Assembly: GCA_947478495.1 (NCBI GenBank)
Contig: CANJVW010000012.1
Span: 1-46,422, forward strand
DNA: 46,422 nt
Direction: 5' to 3'
DNA from: Legionellales bacterium
GTDB taxonomy: Bacteria; Pseudomonadota; Gammaproteobacteria; DSM-16500
A model generated the notes under the pieces. That model did no database searches. It saw only the letters and a list, made by a program, of their open reading frames with translations, and had not been told where the DNA came from. Shown here piece by piece: positions 45,519 to 46,422 of this stretch (within the stretch, counting starts at the first letter, position 1; the number at the start of each line of letters is the position of its first letter). A program made the position numbers and the translations under genes.

Positions 45519-46130
45519 CTAAACCATCACAAATTGATCAATACCTATCCCTGCTGGATTTTTTGATGTCGGAATTCGAATGATAGTAAGCATCACTGTA
45601 AATTGCTTTTTAGACTGCGTATCCGATGCTTGATAGGTTACCAAAAATGGCATTTGTATGCGCCATACATAACCACGACCTTCAAGATCGCCTTGGCTCG
45701 CCACAATGGGTGTGCCCGCAACAACCCCGCTCACGAGCAATTGATTTTTCCGCACCGTATTAATCAGCTCGCTCACAGAACGTTGATAATCCAACCATCC
45801 AGCATCCGTAAAATAAGGGCGTGCTGCATCCAATTGTTTGTTGTAGTTCACAAAATCCAAAGTGGATGCAGCAACCGCCGCTTTGCTAGCCCACTTGATT
45901 AACGTGCTGGGAAGCAGGTTTGGCTCGTCATACGAAACAAGGGGAAGGCGCTGGCCATTCGGCGCTACAGCGAAAAAGAGCGGCAACGGGCGATGACTCA
46001 CTTGATATAACAATATCAAGACAAAGCACCCCAAAATAAAAATAGCTGCCATTAAAGTAAAAATAAAATAGGAGTAATATGCGGCATACCACGCATTCTC
46101 TTTGTCGATTGGAGTGCCCGCCGTTTCCAC
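45519..46130 (-). CDS. IcmL/DotI-like protein (third paralogue)
   Basis: 203 residues: membrane helix at about 22-44 and DotI-type periplasmic domain with LDFVNYNKQLDAARPYFTDAGW near 94-115 and YVWRIQMPFLVTYQ later. Its length (203) is close to L. pneumophila DotI (212), closer than that of the copy in the main cluster. It begins 11 bases after the DotJ-like gene, the same order as icmM-icmL in Legionella, so it may be the partner of that protein. Confidence 0.88.
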   Translation of the reverse strand: METAGTPIDKENAWYAAYYSYFIFTLMAAIFILGCFVLILLYQVSHRPLPLFFAVAPNGQRLPLVSYDEPNLLPSTLIKWASKAAVAASTLDFVNYNKQLDAARPYFTDAGWLDYQRSVSELINTVRKNQLLVSGVVAGTPIVASQGDLEGRGYVWRIQMPFLVTYQASDTQSKKQFTVMLTIIRIPTSKNPAGIGIDQFVMV

Positions 46131-46141
46131 GTGATGATCCC

Positions 46142-46357
46142 CTATTGCGTCTTAATCGAATCCATTGAAATCAGTTGGCCGCTCGTCGCTGTCCCATAAA
46201 ACGATAATGGCGATACAAATACAGCGGAATAAATCACGATGAGAATCAAAAAAAAGATAATGCCAAGCGAAAAAAGAATGCCTCGCAATGCACCATGGTA
46301 ACGATTGCGATAAAAAACACTTTGCATAGCGGCTATTTCTTCTCGTCGACCAATCAT
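46142..46357 (-). CDS. Short DotI-like membrane protein, probable IcmM/DotJ
   Basis: 71 residues: a basic N-terminus (AMQSVFYRNRYHGALRG), one membrane helix (about 24-48) and a short tail SFYGTATSGQLISMDS that aligns with the first part of the DotI periplasmic domain before stopping. Legionella DotJ (IcmM, 94 residues) is also a DotI paralogue without the periplasmic domain, which fits well. A truncated icmL copy is the alternative. A second overlapping frame (46152-46403) is a shadow. Confidence 0.65.
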   Translation of the reverse strand: MIGRREEIAAMQSVFYRNRYHGALRGILFSLGIIFFLILIVIYSAVFVSPLSFYGTATSGQLISMDSIKTQ

Positions 46358-46391
46358 AATCTATCCTCCAAACCATTTGTACCGGCTTAAG

Positions 46392-46422
46392 TAGGGTGGG
46401 CAAAGCGCTTTTTGCGTGCCCA
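46392..46422. repeat. Palindromic repeat, family 2 (at window edge)
   Basis: TAGGGTGGGCAAAGCGCTTT with TTGCGTGCCCA after it differs at one base from the copy at 17370-17400. It lies upstream of the DotJ-like gene and may extend or pair with another arm beyond the window. Confidence 0.85.

Overview
This window comes from a gammaproteobacterium of the order Legionellales, probably a host-associated relative of Coxiella, Rickettsiella, Berkiella or Aquicella. The key evidence is a collinear Dot/Icm type IVB secretion cluster (icmL-K-E-G-C-D-J-B), a second cluster of IcmL/DotI- and DotJ-type genes, and type II secretion genes gspD-E-F. These sit among housekeeping genes with clear gammaproteobacterial homologues (miaB, xthA, hemA-prfA-prmC, waaA, sbcB, zapA). 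The genus cannot be decided from the sequence alone.

Layout. 1-2.3 kb: the 3' part of thiL, interrupted in frame by a 21-bp tandem repeat, then tag, a GyrI-like ligand-binding protein and a YafY-type WYL regulator. 2.4-5.5 kb: a two-gene unit encoding a 582-residue protein with kinase-like motifs (possible effector) and a DUF1704 'QEGLA' metallopeptidase-like protein. 5.5-8.7 kb: rsmE, a 2Fe-2S ferredoxin, miaB and a VanX-type dipeptidase. 8.8-12.3 kb: two exported proteins, one with DUF3857 plus transglutaminase domains and one of unknown function. 12.3-14.2 kb: tRNA-Arg(CCT), tRNA-Leu(CAA), xthA, a short AsmA-like protein and tRNA-Gly(CCC). 14.2-18.3 kb: a NitT/TauT-type ABC transporter with no visible binding protein, then the 5-formyl-THF cyclo-ligase and zapA. 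18.5-28.3 kb: the Dot/Icm cluster, transcribed leftward. 28.3-35.1 kb: an SPFH-like remnant, a DUF4143 ATPase, hemA-prfA-prmC, a HolD/UDG-fold protein, a truncated kdoO and waaA. 35.3-41.9 kb: sbcB and gspD-E-F. 41.9-43.7 kb: an IS256-family element and repeats. 43.7-46.4 kb: a coiled-coil/membrane candidate effector and three DotI/DotJ-type genes.

How it fits together. IcmB is the ATPase, IcmL and the DotJ-like protein are inner-membrane components, IcmG, IcmE and IcmK span the envelope, IcmC and IcmD are small membrane proteins, and IcmJ belongs to the coupling complex. The type II genes would provide a second export route for proteins with signal peptides.

Three families of short palindromic repeats are scattered through the window. 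One occurs as inverted pairs between gspD and gspE and after the IS. A second lies between gspE and gspF, next to the ABC transporter, at the truncated end of kdoO and at the window edge. A third lies between the two IcmL-like genes. The thiL tandem array looks derived from the first family, so repeats here appear to reshape coding sequences as well as spacers.
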